The notes beneath the pieces are model-generated. The model searched no databases and was not told the origin of the DNA. It was given only the letters and a program-made list of their open reading frames with translations. A stretch of DNA of 64,000 bases, from positions 379,166-443,165 of the forward strand of contig NW_006499776.1 of NCBI RefSeq assembly GCF_000471905.2. Direction: 5' to 3'. Source of the stretch: Amborella trichopoda (lineage: Eukaryota; Streptophyta; Magnoliopsida; Amborellales; Amborellaceae). Position 1 is the stretch's first letter. Every line of letters starts with the position of its first letter. The translations under genes and the position numbers were made by a program. Below, in pieces: positions 11,200-22,574 of this stretch.

Positions 11200-11689
11200 C
11201 TTGAGGCTTGAAATGCGACTCATTGCCGCCTATGCCTCATCAACCCACTGCTATCGCCATGCTTTATCGCCGCGCGCTTCAAGGAGTCTATCGCCGCACG
11301 CTTCTCACAGAGGCTATCACCGTGCACTTCACAGAGGCTATCGATGCGGGCTTCGCACAGAGGCTATCGCCACGCGCTTCATAGAGGTTATCGTCACACG
11401 CCTCATACGAGGCTATCGCTGCACAAGGACATAGACGCACGCTTCACCAAGAGTGCTTCATCTAGACCTAATGTCGTGAGTGCATCATCTAGGCTTAATG
11501 TTGTGTTCGTCATCCAAAACTTAGCATTGTGTGCATGCTACAGCACTGTCGATTATGGATTTTTCCCACTTTCCCTAGAACATGACCCGTCATCCCCACA
11601 AGCAAGCCACCACTTTGTACCCCCAAGGAGTCAAGTCTTCAGTTACGACCATGTTCCCCATGGAGTCACATTCACTACCCACCTCTAGG
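11200..11689 (+). repeat. ~25-bp 'GAGGCTATCGCCACGCGCTTC' array and spacer
   Basis: GGCTATC/GGTTATC recurs at 11,285, 11,312, 11,336, 11,362, 11,386 and 11,411 (24-27 bp). Related ~51-bp double units lie at 32,790-33,240, and a reversed array at 59,540-59,700. Arginine/histidine-rich frames here follow the repeat. After 11,440 two copies of a CATCTAG-CTTAATGT-GTG phrase precede unremarkable spacer. Confidence 0.75.
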
Positions 11690-12120
11690 TTCATGACCTT
11701 AGACTGCATGGTCCAAACTATATGACCTTAAACTGTAGCGGAGGTCTAGTTGCACGACCTTAAACTGCATGGTCCTAGCTGCAGGACTTTAATCTACATA
11801 GCCATGATCCAAATTATATGACCTTAAACTGGAGCGGAGGTCTAGTTGCACGACCTTAAACTGCACAGTCCTTGTTGCGTAACTCTAACTTGCATAATCA
11901 TGGTCCAACTGTATGACTTTAAACTATAGTGCACGTCCTGACTGCATGACATTGAAAGGCTTAGCACCATGGACCAAACTATATGACCTTAAACTGTAGC
12001 GGAGGCCTAGTTGCATGACCTTAACTTGCATGGTCCTAGCTGCAGGACTTTAAACTACATAGCTATGGTTCACGCTACAAAAACATTAAAACTATTACGG
12101 ACATGGTCCATTCACATGAC
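11690..12120 (+). repeat. CCTTAAACTGCAT array (X module)
   Basis: Same monomer family as 1-370: the subtypes TGGTCCAAACTATATGACC, GGAGGTCTAGTTGCACGACC and TGGTCCTAGCTGCAGGAC appear in rotation, giving ~95-bp three-monomer units. Confidence 0.85.
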
Positions 12121-12604
12121 TTTAAGCTTGAAATGGATGTCACTATCCCCAGTGGGGTTACACCTCTGCTCCCGACTACAGTTCCCAATAGAGCTGCATG
12201 CAGGCCACTATCCCTCATCCTCAGTAGAAGTCACATCCCTATTGCAGCCCATTATCCCTAAGGAGTTACGGTCATTCTTATCTTTTCAATCCCTAGTGGG
12301 GTTGCATCTATGCTCCAGCCTTCATTCTCAGCAGAGTCACACACATACCATTCCTCATTATCCTCATGGAGTCATGCTTACCCCTTTAATCCCCTATGGG
12401 TTAGTCGCACACCAAGCTATCCCCAAGAGTTAGGTTACTTTCCCACCAGCCATGGAGTTCCATCTTTCACCTTAGCGAGTCATACTTATCCCCAGTGAAG
12501 TCTGCTTCTCTATCGAAAGCTCCTACTGGTTGTAAACCATTTTTATCCCTAAGGGAGTCAAATTACTATCTACAGACCTATTCTTCATGGGACTTAATCT
12601 ACAT
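12121..12604 (+). repeat. X-module 'CCCAGTGGGGTT' segment
   Basis: Loose repeats of CCCCAGTGGGGTTACATC / CCCTAGTGGGGTTGCATC type, interspersed with CAGAGTCACAC. Counterparts are 33,640-34,040 (plus) and, reversed, 27,541-27,940, 36,891-37,285 and 58,600-58,960. Frames across it (12,011-12,498) are not conserved. Confidence 0.7.
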
Positions 12605-12860
12605 GACGACCCACACTCCTGTCCGTGCTGCATGACCTTAAACTGCACAGTCGTGATCTAGTTGCATGACCTTAAACTACATGGTCCTAGCTGCAGGACT
12701 TTAAACTGCATAGCCATGGTCCAAACTATATGACCTTAAACTAAGGCGGAGGTCTAGTTGCACGACCTTAAACTACATGGTCCTAGTTGCATGACTTTAA
12801 ACTGCATAACCACGGTCTAAGCTATATGACTTTAAACCATAGTTCACGTCCTTGCCGCAT
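12605..12860 (+). repeat. CCTTAAACTGCAT array, second block
   Basis: Same monomers as 11,690-12,120. In this X copy the two blocks bracket the CCCAGTGGGGTT segment, as they do in the plus copy at 33,380-34,543. Confidence 0.85.
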
Positions 12861-13984
12861 GACGTTAATTTGCTTTGCCCAGGTCCCGGAGGCACTACCT
12901 TAAACTCACCCCCACAGACGAACACACCCCCTTTACATGCATTTCCACACATGCTTTCCCTAACCGACCCATTTGTGTGCGCGCACCACCTTCATAAATT
13001 CCCCAGTGAATCAATTCACTGCACTACCATCATCCATCATCCATCATTCCTCAGTGAGTCTCACTCATGCTCACAAAATGGCGAACCATCCCACCATCCA
13101 TACTCGTCAAAAGCTAGTGGGTCACCAGTTTTCACCCACCATTTATACATCATCCATCTTTCCTAGGTAGCCTCGTGCCATCTCCCCAAAATGAGTCAAA
13201 TTACCATCATACTCACCCCATGGCCTCTACAGACTGTCATCCATCTCCACTATGGTCAAGTTGTATGACCCTAAACTATAGTGCACTTCCTAACCGCATG
13301 ATGTTAAAAGGCTTCCCACAGGTCTCGAAGGCATGACCTTAAACACGCCTTTACAAAATGACAGGAATGGTGTATACCTAGATAAGGGAACGCCATGAGT
13401 AAACATGATAGATGAGCATGGTCAAAAAATCCTGAGTAAAAGAGTTCCATGAAAACAAAAACCCCAACACAGTGGAAACCCCAAAAAGGCACCGTGAACA
13501 AAAACAGATGAAAAGGGTGGACATGACCGAAAGGTCAGGGGTAAAAAAGCCCCGAATAAAGGAAGTTGGTGAAAACCGTCTTTACAATGCCACTTTCCCA
13601 GTTCAGGTGAAAACCCCAAAATGGCGCTTCAACCAACAAAAAGTAGGTGGACGCAGCATCACAGTCTCAGCCGGCACCCAATTGTCAAACACGTATAATT
13701 TGGGCTAATGAGGTCCACACAAAATCCTCGACTGCCAACATCCAATCACAACACAGAATGGCTCACCTCATAAGATCTCCCACACTTGAACACCAAAAAC
13801 AAAATGAGTCCCTGAGGGTGCGGGCGATGAATAACAAATCCCTCAAAAACAAAAACAAGTCCCTGAGACTTTAGGGTGATGCCTCGCCATGAGGCTGCCT
13901 CGTCAAATTCCCTCCCTAGCCGATAAGCCTAGACTTTCAAGACATGCCAAAAGCCCCCGACTAGACCTCGCAGGATGAGGGCCC
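12861..13984 (+). repeat. X-module distal part, plus-oriented copy 2
   Basis: Closely parallels 371-1,180: CCCCACAGACGAACACACCCC, CAGTGAGTCTCACTCATGC near 13,050, and a GAGTAAA-rich stretch at 13,390-13,560. After 13,650 it diverges into sequence with two copies of a CAAAT-CCCTGAG phrase (13,803 and 13,855). No LTR Y follows. Confidence 0.65.
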
Positions 13985-14350
13985 ATTTTTCCATTGAACA
14001 AGGTGGTTGTGCCCTGGATACACTTGACCTTTCACGTCATACGGGGTTGGACGGTCCCTATCTCGGCTCTTTTACATCGCACTAGTTTGATCTTTTTTCA
14101 TTGAACAGGGTGGTTGTGCCCTAGATACACCCGACCTTTCACATCATACGGGGCTTGACTATCCATGTCTTGGCTCTTTTATGTCGCACGAGATTGACAT
14201 TTTTCCTGTCTCGGCTCTTTAACGTCGCACAAGTTTAGATGTTTTTCCTGTCTCCACTTTTTAACGTCGCAGGAGTTTAACATTTTTTTTTTCTATCACG
14301 ACTCTTTTATGTCACATTAGCTTGACGTTTATCCTACACGAGTTTGACGT
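13985..14350 (+). repeat. Nested tandem repeats (~106 bp x2, then ~47 bp x4-5)
   Basis: GGTGGTTGTGCCCT-GATACAC occurs at about 14,010 and 14,108, each followed by GACCTTTCACATCATACGGGG. Then a shorter unit containing TCGGCTCTTT-A-GTCGCAC-AGTTTGAC repeats to about 14,350. The phrase GGTGGTTGTGCCCTGGA also occurs once at about 48,580 in LTR Z. Confidence 0.8.
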
Positions 14351-15220
14351 TTTTTGAATTGGACTTTGGGACATCGTACGCACACACGGGGATGAGCTTG
14401 CCTCATTTCGCCTCAGGGATCCAGCCAAGAGAGAAAAGAGCTCCCAGACTAACCAATATCGTCATTGGTGAGGTTCACCCATCTCCGATATGTGGTAGTT
14501 GGTAGTTATACTCATACAACCATGGAGTGCCTAGCTAGTTTCAAGCCTTCATAATAGGCGTAGGAAGTTGGCTTCGAGAACGGGGCCAGATCAACTAACA
14601 GTTTAACCTCTTGTAGTGATGGACGAAGTCCTTTCTAAAAAGGTTTTGAAAATGGTGGGTTTTAACAATTAGATTGAAAAAGAACTTTTAAAAGGGACGG
14701 GCCATACAGTTTTGCCACCTGTGGACCCTTTGGGGATCATTTTCTTTATTATATTTTACCCAAAGATGATGAAAGGATTTCCGTGTGGGATCGTGAGAAC
14801 TTAAAAGTGTCGAAGTTGTCTTTTTACCTTTGGAGATTTCATCCTGTGCTTCGTGGGTCCATGAAGAGTTCTCTGGATTCTTGCTAAGCTTCCATCATGG
14901 AGAGGTCCCGATGTTCTTCCAGGATTCGTCAAAGCCACTTCGGTTTTCCATTCATATCATTCTCTAGCATCTTTCTAAGTTGGATCTGTTAGGAAGCTAC
15001 AGGGTTTAGGAGGAGTCTTCATCCTCAGGGTCTGCTTGTGCCATATTGTTGGAACTTACAAGTACTTGTTTGTACTTGAGTGTTTTTTAATCAAAAGCTC
15101 CTTCTTGGAGATTTTTCTTTTTTTTTTACTCGTGATGCTCTTCCAGGTTTTCACCACATGCATTTTTTTTTTTTTTTTTTTTTAATCCCTTTTCAGGTTT
15201 TCACCACTGTTTTGAGCCTG
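14351..15220 (-). other. Element A 3' untranslated region
   Basis: Follows the A pol stop in sense direction. There is no supported ORF. A T-run at about 15,164-15,183 (A-run in sense) and a phrase like the X distal GAGTAAAA/GGTGAAAACC words at 15,125-15,165 are present. The remainder to 14,351 resembles nothing else in the window by eye. The 3' LTR of A is not recognisable. Confidence 0.4.
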
Positions 15221-16349
15221 TTACGAGTAGTATTTTTTGAAATACATCACATTGATGGGGTCGTTGAGCTCGCACCCCTTCTGATTCTTGATCTTATAAG
15301 AATTGCTTGCGTGCACTCGGGTGACCACGAATGGCCCCTCTCAGTGAGGTTTGAACTTGCCTAAAAGGTGTGGGCAGCGATTCATGCTTCGATCCTTTAT
15401 ATCCTCTGAATCTTTAGGAATAAGCACTCGAAGAGACGATATCTCAACTTCAATGGGTAACATTGCGTCCATACCGTACACCAATGAGTATGGGTTCATG
15501 CCAGTAGGAGTCTTCTCAGTTGTTCGATAGACCAACGCGTCATTTAGCTTTTCCTGCCAATCTTTACCACCTTCTATTATTCTATCAATAATTCTGATAA
15601 GTCCTTTGTTTATAGCCTCTTCTTGTCCATTTCCTTGAGGGTTGTAAGGTGTGGAGAATTTTTGCGTTATTCCAAACTGTTTGCATACCTTTGAGACCTT
15701 TTCATTTTTGAGATTGGATCCATTGTCAGTAATGATTAACTCAAGAACATCGAACCAGGGTACAATATTGTTCTTTATGAAATGCGCAACATGTTGTCCC
15801 TCAATTTTGACAAATGATGCGCCCTCTACCCATTTGGTGAAGTATTCTGCAGCCGTTAATATAAAATGGTTTCCATTTGAGGCTTTCGGTGAGATCATTC
15901 CGATGATATCAAGACCCTACAGGAAAAGGCCATAAAAACGGTGTTGAGTTGAGTGGTATGGATGGTGCATGGATGAGGTCTCCAGAAAGATGCCATTTGG
16001 GACACCTCTTTATGAACTTCCAACAATCTTCAGCAACAGTGGTCCAGTAATAGCCTTGGCACTTGATTTTCTGAGCTAAGGCGGCTGCGTTAGAATGACC
16101 TCCTTCATTGTGTAACTCTATCAGTACTTGCTTGATTTCTGGCTGATCAAGACACCATAGAATGATGCCATCGAAGGACTTTTTGAACAGGAGATCACCA
16201 CTAACTAAGAATCCCAAAGAAAACCTTCGAAGGGCTTCTTTATCCTTTTTGGTTGCTCCTTCTGGGTATAACCCATCTTTTAGCAAGGATAGAACATCGT
16301 GGAACCATGGTGTTGCCTTAACTAGCGCATCTAAAGTAACAAGGGACAC
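15221..16349 (-). pseudogene. Element A integrase (broken)
   Basis: Ty3/gypsy integrase, which would insert element cDNA into the genome. An HHCC zinc finger is visible (HNEGGH...DCWKFIKRC), but the last Cys is Trp (RCPKW). The core shows AAEYFTKWVEG where the family has an Asp: this first catalytic Asp is Glu (GAA codon, about 15,853). The second (IITDNGSN) and the Glu (GQEEAINK) remain. The C-terminal part EGPFVV...KKYYS ends at TAA 15,221-15,223, but a stop interrupts it just after FKPH near 15,341, and the frame shifts near 15,900-15,909. Same frame order as the other Tat pol genes; non-functional. Confidence 0.88.
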
Positions 16350-16445
16350 TTCCCCATCGTTCTCATTTTCTTGCTCTATTTTTTCTTTGATTTTTGGTGG
16401 GGAAGGATCATGTTTGTTCCTACTATAGAATGGCAGCGTGGTGAT

Positions 16446-17012
16446 TTATGGAGGAATAGCAACCATTGAAGCAAAGGTCGTAAGGGCATAGACGAACCAA
16501 TTATTTTCCCTAGGTACATGCTGAAAGGTGATTTTCTTAAAATATGGGATCATCTTTCCCACCCTTTCTTGATAGAGCTTGAGCTTTTCTTCTTTCACCT
16601 TCCAAATCCCTTGAACTTGGTTTATGACGAGTAAGGAGTCACCAATCACGCGTATTTGTTGGAATTTCATTCCCATGGCATTCTCGAGCCCGGTTATCAA
16701 GGCTTCATATTCAACAATGTTATTAGTACATGGGAAATTCAATCTGATGGCTATTGGCATTAAAATATTCTCGGGTGAGCATAGTATGACTCCTATACCT
16801 GATCCATATTCAGTCCTTGCACTATCGAAGTATAGCTCCCAAATTGATTCCTCAATTATGAAGAGGTTCTCATTAGGGAGATCCGTGTTGACGGGAGTGT
16901 TATCTGGTAGTGCATGTTCAGCTAAGTAGTCAACAATGGATTGTCCTTTGATTGATTTTTGAGTAAAATATTCGATCTTGAACTCGGTCAATAGCATTCT
17001 CCATTTCTCCAT
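16446..17012 (-). pseudogene. Element A archaeal-like RNase H (aRNH)
   Basis: Second RNase H domain between the native RNase H and integrase, the signature of Tat/Ogre-lineage elements. Catalytic landmarks are YFD in WELYFDSA, E in VEYEALI, and D in VIGDSLLV. The final acidic residue, usually in an ADAL motif, is lost here (FVYALTTFAS). The N-terminal part (TEFKIEYFTQKSIKG...) is the connection to the native RNase H. Continuous frame of 188 codons. Confidence 0.85.
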
Positions 17013-17440
17013 TTCGTCCGTTCAGGACTAGTCTCTCCAATAGGTACTGGAGTAGGTCTATTTTTGAGATGACATTGACCGAATGAGATAACACATAGTG
17101 TCTTAAGTTTTGCATGGCCCACACAAGCATCAAGCAATGCATCTCCACATCCATGTATCTTGCCTCATAGTCCACCATAGTCTTGCTGATGCAGTATATC
17201 GTTTGTTCTTTTCCATGATCATCGTATTGCTGTAATATTGCCCCCATGGTCTTGTAACTCACTGACATGTATAGGAACAGGGGTTTGTCTGGACTAGGAG
17301 GACTAAGGATGGGAGGTTTTGTGAGGTACTCCTTGATTTTATCAAACGCTTCTTGGCACTGATTATCCCAGCAGAATGGGGTATGTTTCTTGAGAAGTCT
17401 ATTAAACGGCGTACTCTTGTCTGCTAATTATGAGATGAAA
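17013..17440 (-). pseudogene. Element A native RNase H domain
   Basis: Runs from CWDNQCQEAFDKIKEYLTKPP through LFLYMSVSYKTMGAILQQYDDHGKEQTIYCIS to LLQYLLERLVLNG. In related elements the position of Tyr in SVSYKTMG is usually Asp, so the first catalytic residue looks lost. This fits the known degeneration of the native RNase H in elements that acquired the archaeal-like one. The frame shifts near 17,000 into the aRNH frame. Confidence 0.75.
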
Positions 17441-17444
17441 TGCC

Positions 17445-18480
17445 TTATGGCTCGTATGCGACCTTCCAGCCCACGAATTTCTCTGATGTTCTAGGGAGAG
17501 GGAATTTCAGTGATGGCTCGTATTTTGGACAAGTCCACCTCAATGCCTCTTGAAGGTGGATCCCAAAGGCACATTTTTTCCGATTGAGTTTGAGTTGATT
17601 TTTCTGGAGCCTTTCAAAAATGGTTCTCAGGTTGGTGAGATTATCCCTCCTGGTCTTCAACTTGACCTAAATTTTGTTGACATAGTTTTCCATGGTGGTG
17701 TGTATTAAGTCGTGGAAGATGCTAGTCATTGCCCGCTAATAAGTTACCCCTGCATTTTTTAGGTCGTAGGGCATGACTTTGTAGCAGTAAGTTCCCCATT
17801 GCATTATGAACGAAGTCCTGGTCTTGTCTTCTTATGCCATGAAGATCTGGTTGTAACCTAAGAAGCAGTCCATGAATGACAACATCTCATGCCCAGCAGT
17901 GTTGTCGACCAAGGCATCTATGTTTGGTACTGGAAAATTGTCCTTTGGGCATGCGTTGTTGAGGTCTCTATAGTCAACACACACTGGGATCCTCTCATCT
18001 TTCTTGGGTATGACCACAATGTTGGCCAACCATTCTGAGTAATCGATGGTGGTAATGAACTTCGCTTTGAGCAGCTTGTCGATTTCTTCTTTAAATTTTT
18101 GCTGAAGGTGGGTCTTCTGACATCTGAGTTTCTGCCTTACAGGCTTAGCCCCATCATTGAATATTAGGTGATGGTTCATCAATGTGGGATGTAGCTCTGA
18201 CATATCATCGTATGACCAGGTGAAGACATCGCGATATTTCTTGATAAAGGAAATCATATTTTCCCGCTCCTCAGGAGATAGGGTGGTTCCAATCGTGGTT
18301 AACCTTGGGTCCTGCTCAGTTCCTAAGTTTATGTCGATCGTCTCTTCGATGATAACCATTGGGTCACCATCGGACGTCTTCTTGAATTGCTCAAGATGGG
18401 AAGTGACTTCCTCCAGTTGAGGGATTTCTTCGTACTCTTAGCTCTCTTGATCTTCGTCTTGGTCATCCAATTCATCATCT
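17445..18480 (-). pseudogene. Element A reverse transcriptase (dead)
   Basis: Ty3/gypsy RT, which would copy element RNA to cDNA. Fingers/palm blocks are clear: EWLANIVVIPKKD, VCVDYRDLNNACPKDNFPVPNID, LSFMDCFLGYNQI, KVMPYDLKNAGVTY. In-frame stops fall at 17,832-17,834, 17,736-17,738 and 17,667-17,669. The catalytic YVDD box reads YVNK followed by a stop. Upstream, an acidic linker (DDELDDQDEDQES, stop, EYEEIPQLEE) leads in. The thumb continues to about 17,445 (LKLNRKKCAFG). Confidence 0.9.
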
Positions 18481-19258
18481 TGGGTATTGTGCACCGTTAT
18501 CAGGCTATGTTGAGAGTCCGTTGTTTTTTAAAATTCATTTTTATTATTATCAGCATCATCATGTTTTGATTTTTCAACGGTTTTTGAAATAACATAAGAG
18601 GTGTCCCTTATGGGACTTGCGAGAAAATGTTAGGGACTGGACGCATAGGGTGGTTAGATGGCCACCCTACGCCTATCCGTTTTTTGGCACCGGTACTTGA
18701 AGGTCCCAATGGTATGCTTCCAGCGATTCTCGAGATAGGGGAGTGATGGACCAATTCCACTCCTGGGTTTGAATCGGTGGATGAGCACGCTTGCTGTGTT
18801 AGAGCCGATTGTGCATACCTTCAAATTCAGGTCAGCAAAAAGGTCCTCAATTCCTAATTCTTATGTGTGCTGAGATGTGAAAGAGGAGCTATTCCCCATT
18901 TGGGATTCAAGGATCAACTTAGGACGTTTCGAATGACGGGCATCGAGAGGATCGAAGTTTTGAATGCCTCCAGATACAAAGCACGGATAGCTTGAAGGCA
19001 TCATCCGGCTTTGCAATAAGCTGAGAGAACACTCGAGACCTCTTCGATCTCTGTTTCCGGTTTTGGCTTCGAATGATTCAGAAATTGGCTCCGTTATGCC
19101 TTGCTCTTGACTACCCAAGCCTTGACCTGATTGGAAGCCTTGGGAGAAGAGCATGTGCCAAGCTTCGAGGGACCCAAAACCGTATCGATGTTGACATTGG
19201 ATAATGTCATCCATCAATGCAGAAGTTTGCAAAATTTGAGGAACAAGGTCACCGGCCT
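18481..19258 (-). pseudogene. Element A protease-RT linker with G-patch-like motif
   Basis: Coding-like linker. It contains a glycine-rich GFQSGQGLGSQEQGI phrase that matches the G-patch (D111) pattern known from some retroelement polyproteins just after the protease. The rest is low-complexity and not assignable. The frame is open for 123 codons (18,861-19,232) and then degraded towards RT. Confidence 0.6.
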
Positions 19259-19837
19259 CTAGGAGTAAGGTGGCACAATCGCCTTTCTTGAAGGAAGCGG
19301 TAAGATTTCTCCAAACTCGACTCTTACAGCTAGCTTCCCATTATGTATACTATTCTTAAGAAAAGCAGGGGGTTCAATACATACCTTTGCGATGCCATTT
19401 TTAGTTGGAAATTTGAGGCATTGATGGAGTGTTGAGGTGACCACGAGGTTTTTATGTAGTCACGGTCTTCCTAACAGGATGTTGAAAGAAGGTTTTATGT
19501 CCAAGACATAAACCTTTATCACTTGGAATGTAGGGCATATCTTGATTGTGAGAGGCAGTATGCCTTCAGCTTGTCTTTTGGTTCCGTCGTATGCAGCGAT
19601 AGTTAGTGGACGTGGATCAAAGTCATCCGAGCTTTTGCCTATCTGCTTCACTGTTTTCATAGGGCATATGTTTAAGGATGCCCCATTATCAACAAGCACT
19701 CTTAGTATCTCATATCCTTGCATGAATACGGTGATGTGCAGAGGTTCGACGTAAAATCGGTTGAAGCTAGTTGGGATGTCCTCGTTTGTGAACACGATTG
19801 GTGTTGGTGCCATCAGCTGGTTGATCATTACGCACAC
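19259..19837 (-). pseudogene. Element A aspartic protease
   Basis: Retroviral-type protease that would cut the gag-pol polyprotein. VLVDNGASLNICP carries the active-site Asp in the Tat-typical DNGAS form. Downstream LTIAAYDGT and the C-terminal FNILLGRP signature are intact. A frame break near 19,445 separates the tail STLHQCLKFPT, also typical of this family. Confidence 0.88.
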
Positions 19838-20935
19838 TCATCTGGCTGTGTGTTGCTTGGGATGTGTGTCTTGGCAAGGACCTTCTCAATCTGGGCTCTA
19901 TGTGCTGGTGAATTGGCGAGCAACTCCAAGATGCAGCCTGGATATTCTCTAGATGAGTTGGTAGATCGTAGGTGGATGCAGATCCTTGAATTTCCTTGTT
20001 CGGCTCGTGATCTACGACCCTTGCTTGTTTTTTAGTTTTTTAGGTATTTCTCATTCTTTCATTGAGAGTATCGACCATCAATTGAATGGGTTTGAACACT
20101 CGGCCTCTTCGGGTTAAGGAGTCGACCTTGCCAGCCTGATGCTTAATAGGGTCATCCCTAGCAAGAGGAATGGGAGACTTTGGGGTGTTAGCCCCTTGTT
20201 TGGAAGATGATGCCTTTTCATTGGTCCAGACTATATCTATCTCTAGTGTGCCATCTTCGTCATATCAGTCCCATTTGGGAATGTTATCGATGTTTGGAGA
20301 TGTAGGGCTTCCTCTTAGGAGGCTCAAAAGATCTTCTTCGGGCTCTTGAAAGTGATGATCACAAGCCAATATGAACTGACTGAGATCCTCTTCTTCGTCT
20401 CCACACTCAATCATGTGAATGACAACGCTCTCTTTCGAGTTGTCTTGAGCTCCCGGCTTTTCGATCGTTGTGACCATATTTTTAAGGAGAGGATTTGTGA
20501 AGATACCCATCTTTTGATTAGGCTCTTCGACAGGTTGATTTCTAGGTGTGACAGTGATGTCCCCCCTATTGATTAACCCTTGAATCACCCGCTTCAAATA
20601 TATGTAGTTTTGAGTATCATGAGCATGGTTTTGATGCCATTTGCACCACCTACTCTTATCCGTGACTTGAAATGGTGATTCAGATGGTGACGAGAGATAA
20701 ACCATATTCTTAGCCCAGAGTAATTCCAACACGTATTCTAATGGGTCTTTGAGAAGGGTGAAATTGTCCTCACGCCTTTGGTTATTATTTTGAGCGTTGA
20801 CTCTAGGCTGACCCCTTCAGTTTTGATTCTGATTGTTGTGTTGAGCAGCTGAATCTTGGGAAGATGCATTAACAATGATCTCATTAACCTGATCGGAAGC
20901 ATTCCCCTTGTTTTTGTTCTAATTTTGGGGGGCTG
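19838..20935 (-). pseudogene. Element A gag C-terminal part and pre-protease region
   Basis: Gag would form the particle and bind RNA. Visible are a zinc-knuckle-like CKWHQNHAHDTQN block followed by LKRVIQGLINRGDI, an acidic stretch, and a pre-protease segment CILELLANSPAHRAQIEKVLAKTHIPSN. A stop follows NQNQN near 20,818 and several others break the frame. The N-terminal capsid half is missing: sequence passes straight into LTR Y-2 at about 20,936-20,980. I infer a deletion at the LTR/gag junction. Confidence 0.8.
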
Positions 20936-21639
20936 TTATCGGCTTGTTGCCGGGCTTGGTGCTGAGGGGTGTGGTTAGGTGCCTCGATCTTGCCCTTCGG
21001 ATCTGGATGATCGGGTGGTACCCATCTTAGGTTTCAGGGGAGACCCAGGACGTTTTGAGATGGCTCTCTCGGGAACCTCATTTGAAAACAAGGGCAGGTA
21101 TTACCAACTAATGAGAGAGGAATTTAAGGTGGGTTCGAGACTTACTCGGGCTTGCTCGTGTGGGCTCCCTCTTAGATCACGAAGAAAGTCCCCCCAGTCA
21201 TGAAAGTGGTTCGAAATCGCCTCCCTTACCTTATAATCTCCTGTTTTCTATGATGACACATATATGGAAAATGGTATAAGACAGGTGGGTCAAATGACCT
21301 CACCTTGCCTCTTTGATGACCGTACACAAGCGTGCACATTCATAGTAAGAAGAGAAGAATAAGAGAAGGAAGATGGGCGAGAGAAGAATTTGACTAGGCG
21401 GGGACATCAGCATAGTAACTAAGCTGGTAGGTAATTGGTCCGATGTGGCACTAAAACGGGCTCGATAACTCAGATCAGCTCAACATAGTTACTGTTAGAC
21501 GTCAATACCGATACTTACTAGCTAGACGTGATGGTTAGTCTTTCGTGGCAATAAAGAGTGCAAAGGAATTCTGGCACAACAACATTACGGCTAGATGACA
21601 GAGCTACCAAAAGAGGCTAATCTCAACCCCTCTTAGTCA

Positions 21640-22440
21640 AACGAAAGGATAAATGAAGGTATAGAAATCATAAGGGAAGAATAAGAAGTAAGAGAATAAG
21701 AGGAGAAAGAAAAATAAGAAGGGAAAGAAAGAAGGAGAAGAGAATGAAAGAAGAGAGAAGGGAAGAGAGAGGAGGTAGAAGGACACATTTGGCTTCAGGT
21801 GTTGCTGGCTGCATTGGAAGAAGAAGAGAAAGAATACACAGTCAGCGCTAGGCATCGCCGGCTGTGTTAGAATAAGAAGAGAGAGAGGACACAGTCGATG
21901 CTAGGTATCACCGGTTGTGTTAGAGAGAGAGGGGGCAATAAGGAGAGAGAGGACACAGTTGGGGCTAGGTATCGCCGGCTATGTTAAAGAGAGACAGGGC
22001 AAGAAGGACACAGTCGGTGCTAGGCATCGCCTGCTATGGTGTTTTTAAGAAGAAAGGAGAGAGAACAACACAATCGGCACTAGGCATTATCCGTTGTGTT
22101 TTAAGAAGAGCAGAGAGAGAAAGACATAGTCGGCACTAGGCATTACCGACTGTGTCTGACAGTAGGCATTACCGACTGTGTCTTAAGAATAGCAGAGAGA
22201 GAAAGACACAGTCAGTGCTAGGCATTGTCGGTGATGTTTTGAGAAGAGCGGAGAGAGAAAGACACAGTCGGCTTTAGGCATTACCGACTCTGTTTTAAGA
22301 AGAAGAACAGAAAGGATAGGGATGAGAGGAAGAGAGAGAAAGAGAGATAGAGATTAGAAGAAGAGAGAGAGATAAAGACAAGAAGAAGAGTGAGAAAGAG
22401 AGAAAGAGGAGAGGAGAGAAAAAGTTACCTTATCGAAGGG
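21640..22440 (-). repeat. Hairpin-module array and GA-rich flanks, copy 2
   Basis: From about 21,780 to 22,300 roughly nine modules carry ACAGTCGG, a loop CGCTAGGCAT-and CCGACTGTGTT, with AGAAGAGAGAGA spacers (as read on plus). Some stems extend to about 11 bp (CACAGTC...GGCTGTG). Flanks 21,640-21,775 and 22,300-22,440 are GA-rich. In sense RNA the spacers are pyrimidine-rich. Confidence 0.8.
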
Positions 22441-22509
22441 TACAGACCATTTTCTTCTCTCTCCTCTCTCTCTCTGAGATGCACCCACGAGCTTAAGAAA
22501 AAATTAAGT

Positions 22510-22574
22510 CTTTATTGAATCTTTAAGAATGAACCCATGTGGATTTTACAATTTTGCTTTGTACGTTTATATAG
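22510..22574 (-). promoter_or_regulatory. TATA box and poly(A) signal of Y copy 2
   Basis: On the minus strand CTATATAAACG (core 22,566-22,574) precedes CAATAAAG (22,510-22,517). Spacing and context match copy 1. Confidence 0.7.

Noticed and set aside
11201..11688. Arg/His-rich repeat protein (HALHRGYRH pattern), and a similar one at 32,792-33,140
   Set aside because: Frames track 25- and 51-bp tandem repeats in X modules; no start context, no conservation as protein in the D copy.
15421..20035. Plus-strand frames antisense to element A pol (for example 15,651-15,935 and 19,718-20,035)
   Set aside because: Shadows of the minus-strand polyprotein; no independent domain.
21780..22300. CRISPR-like array (palindromic repeats with spacers)
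   Set aside because: Plant nuclear context, spacers are low-complexity GA/CT tracts rather than unique sequences, repeats are degenerate, and no cas genes are present. It is an LTR leader hairpin array.
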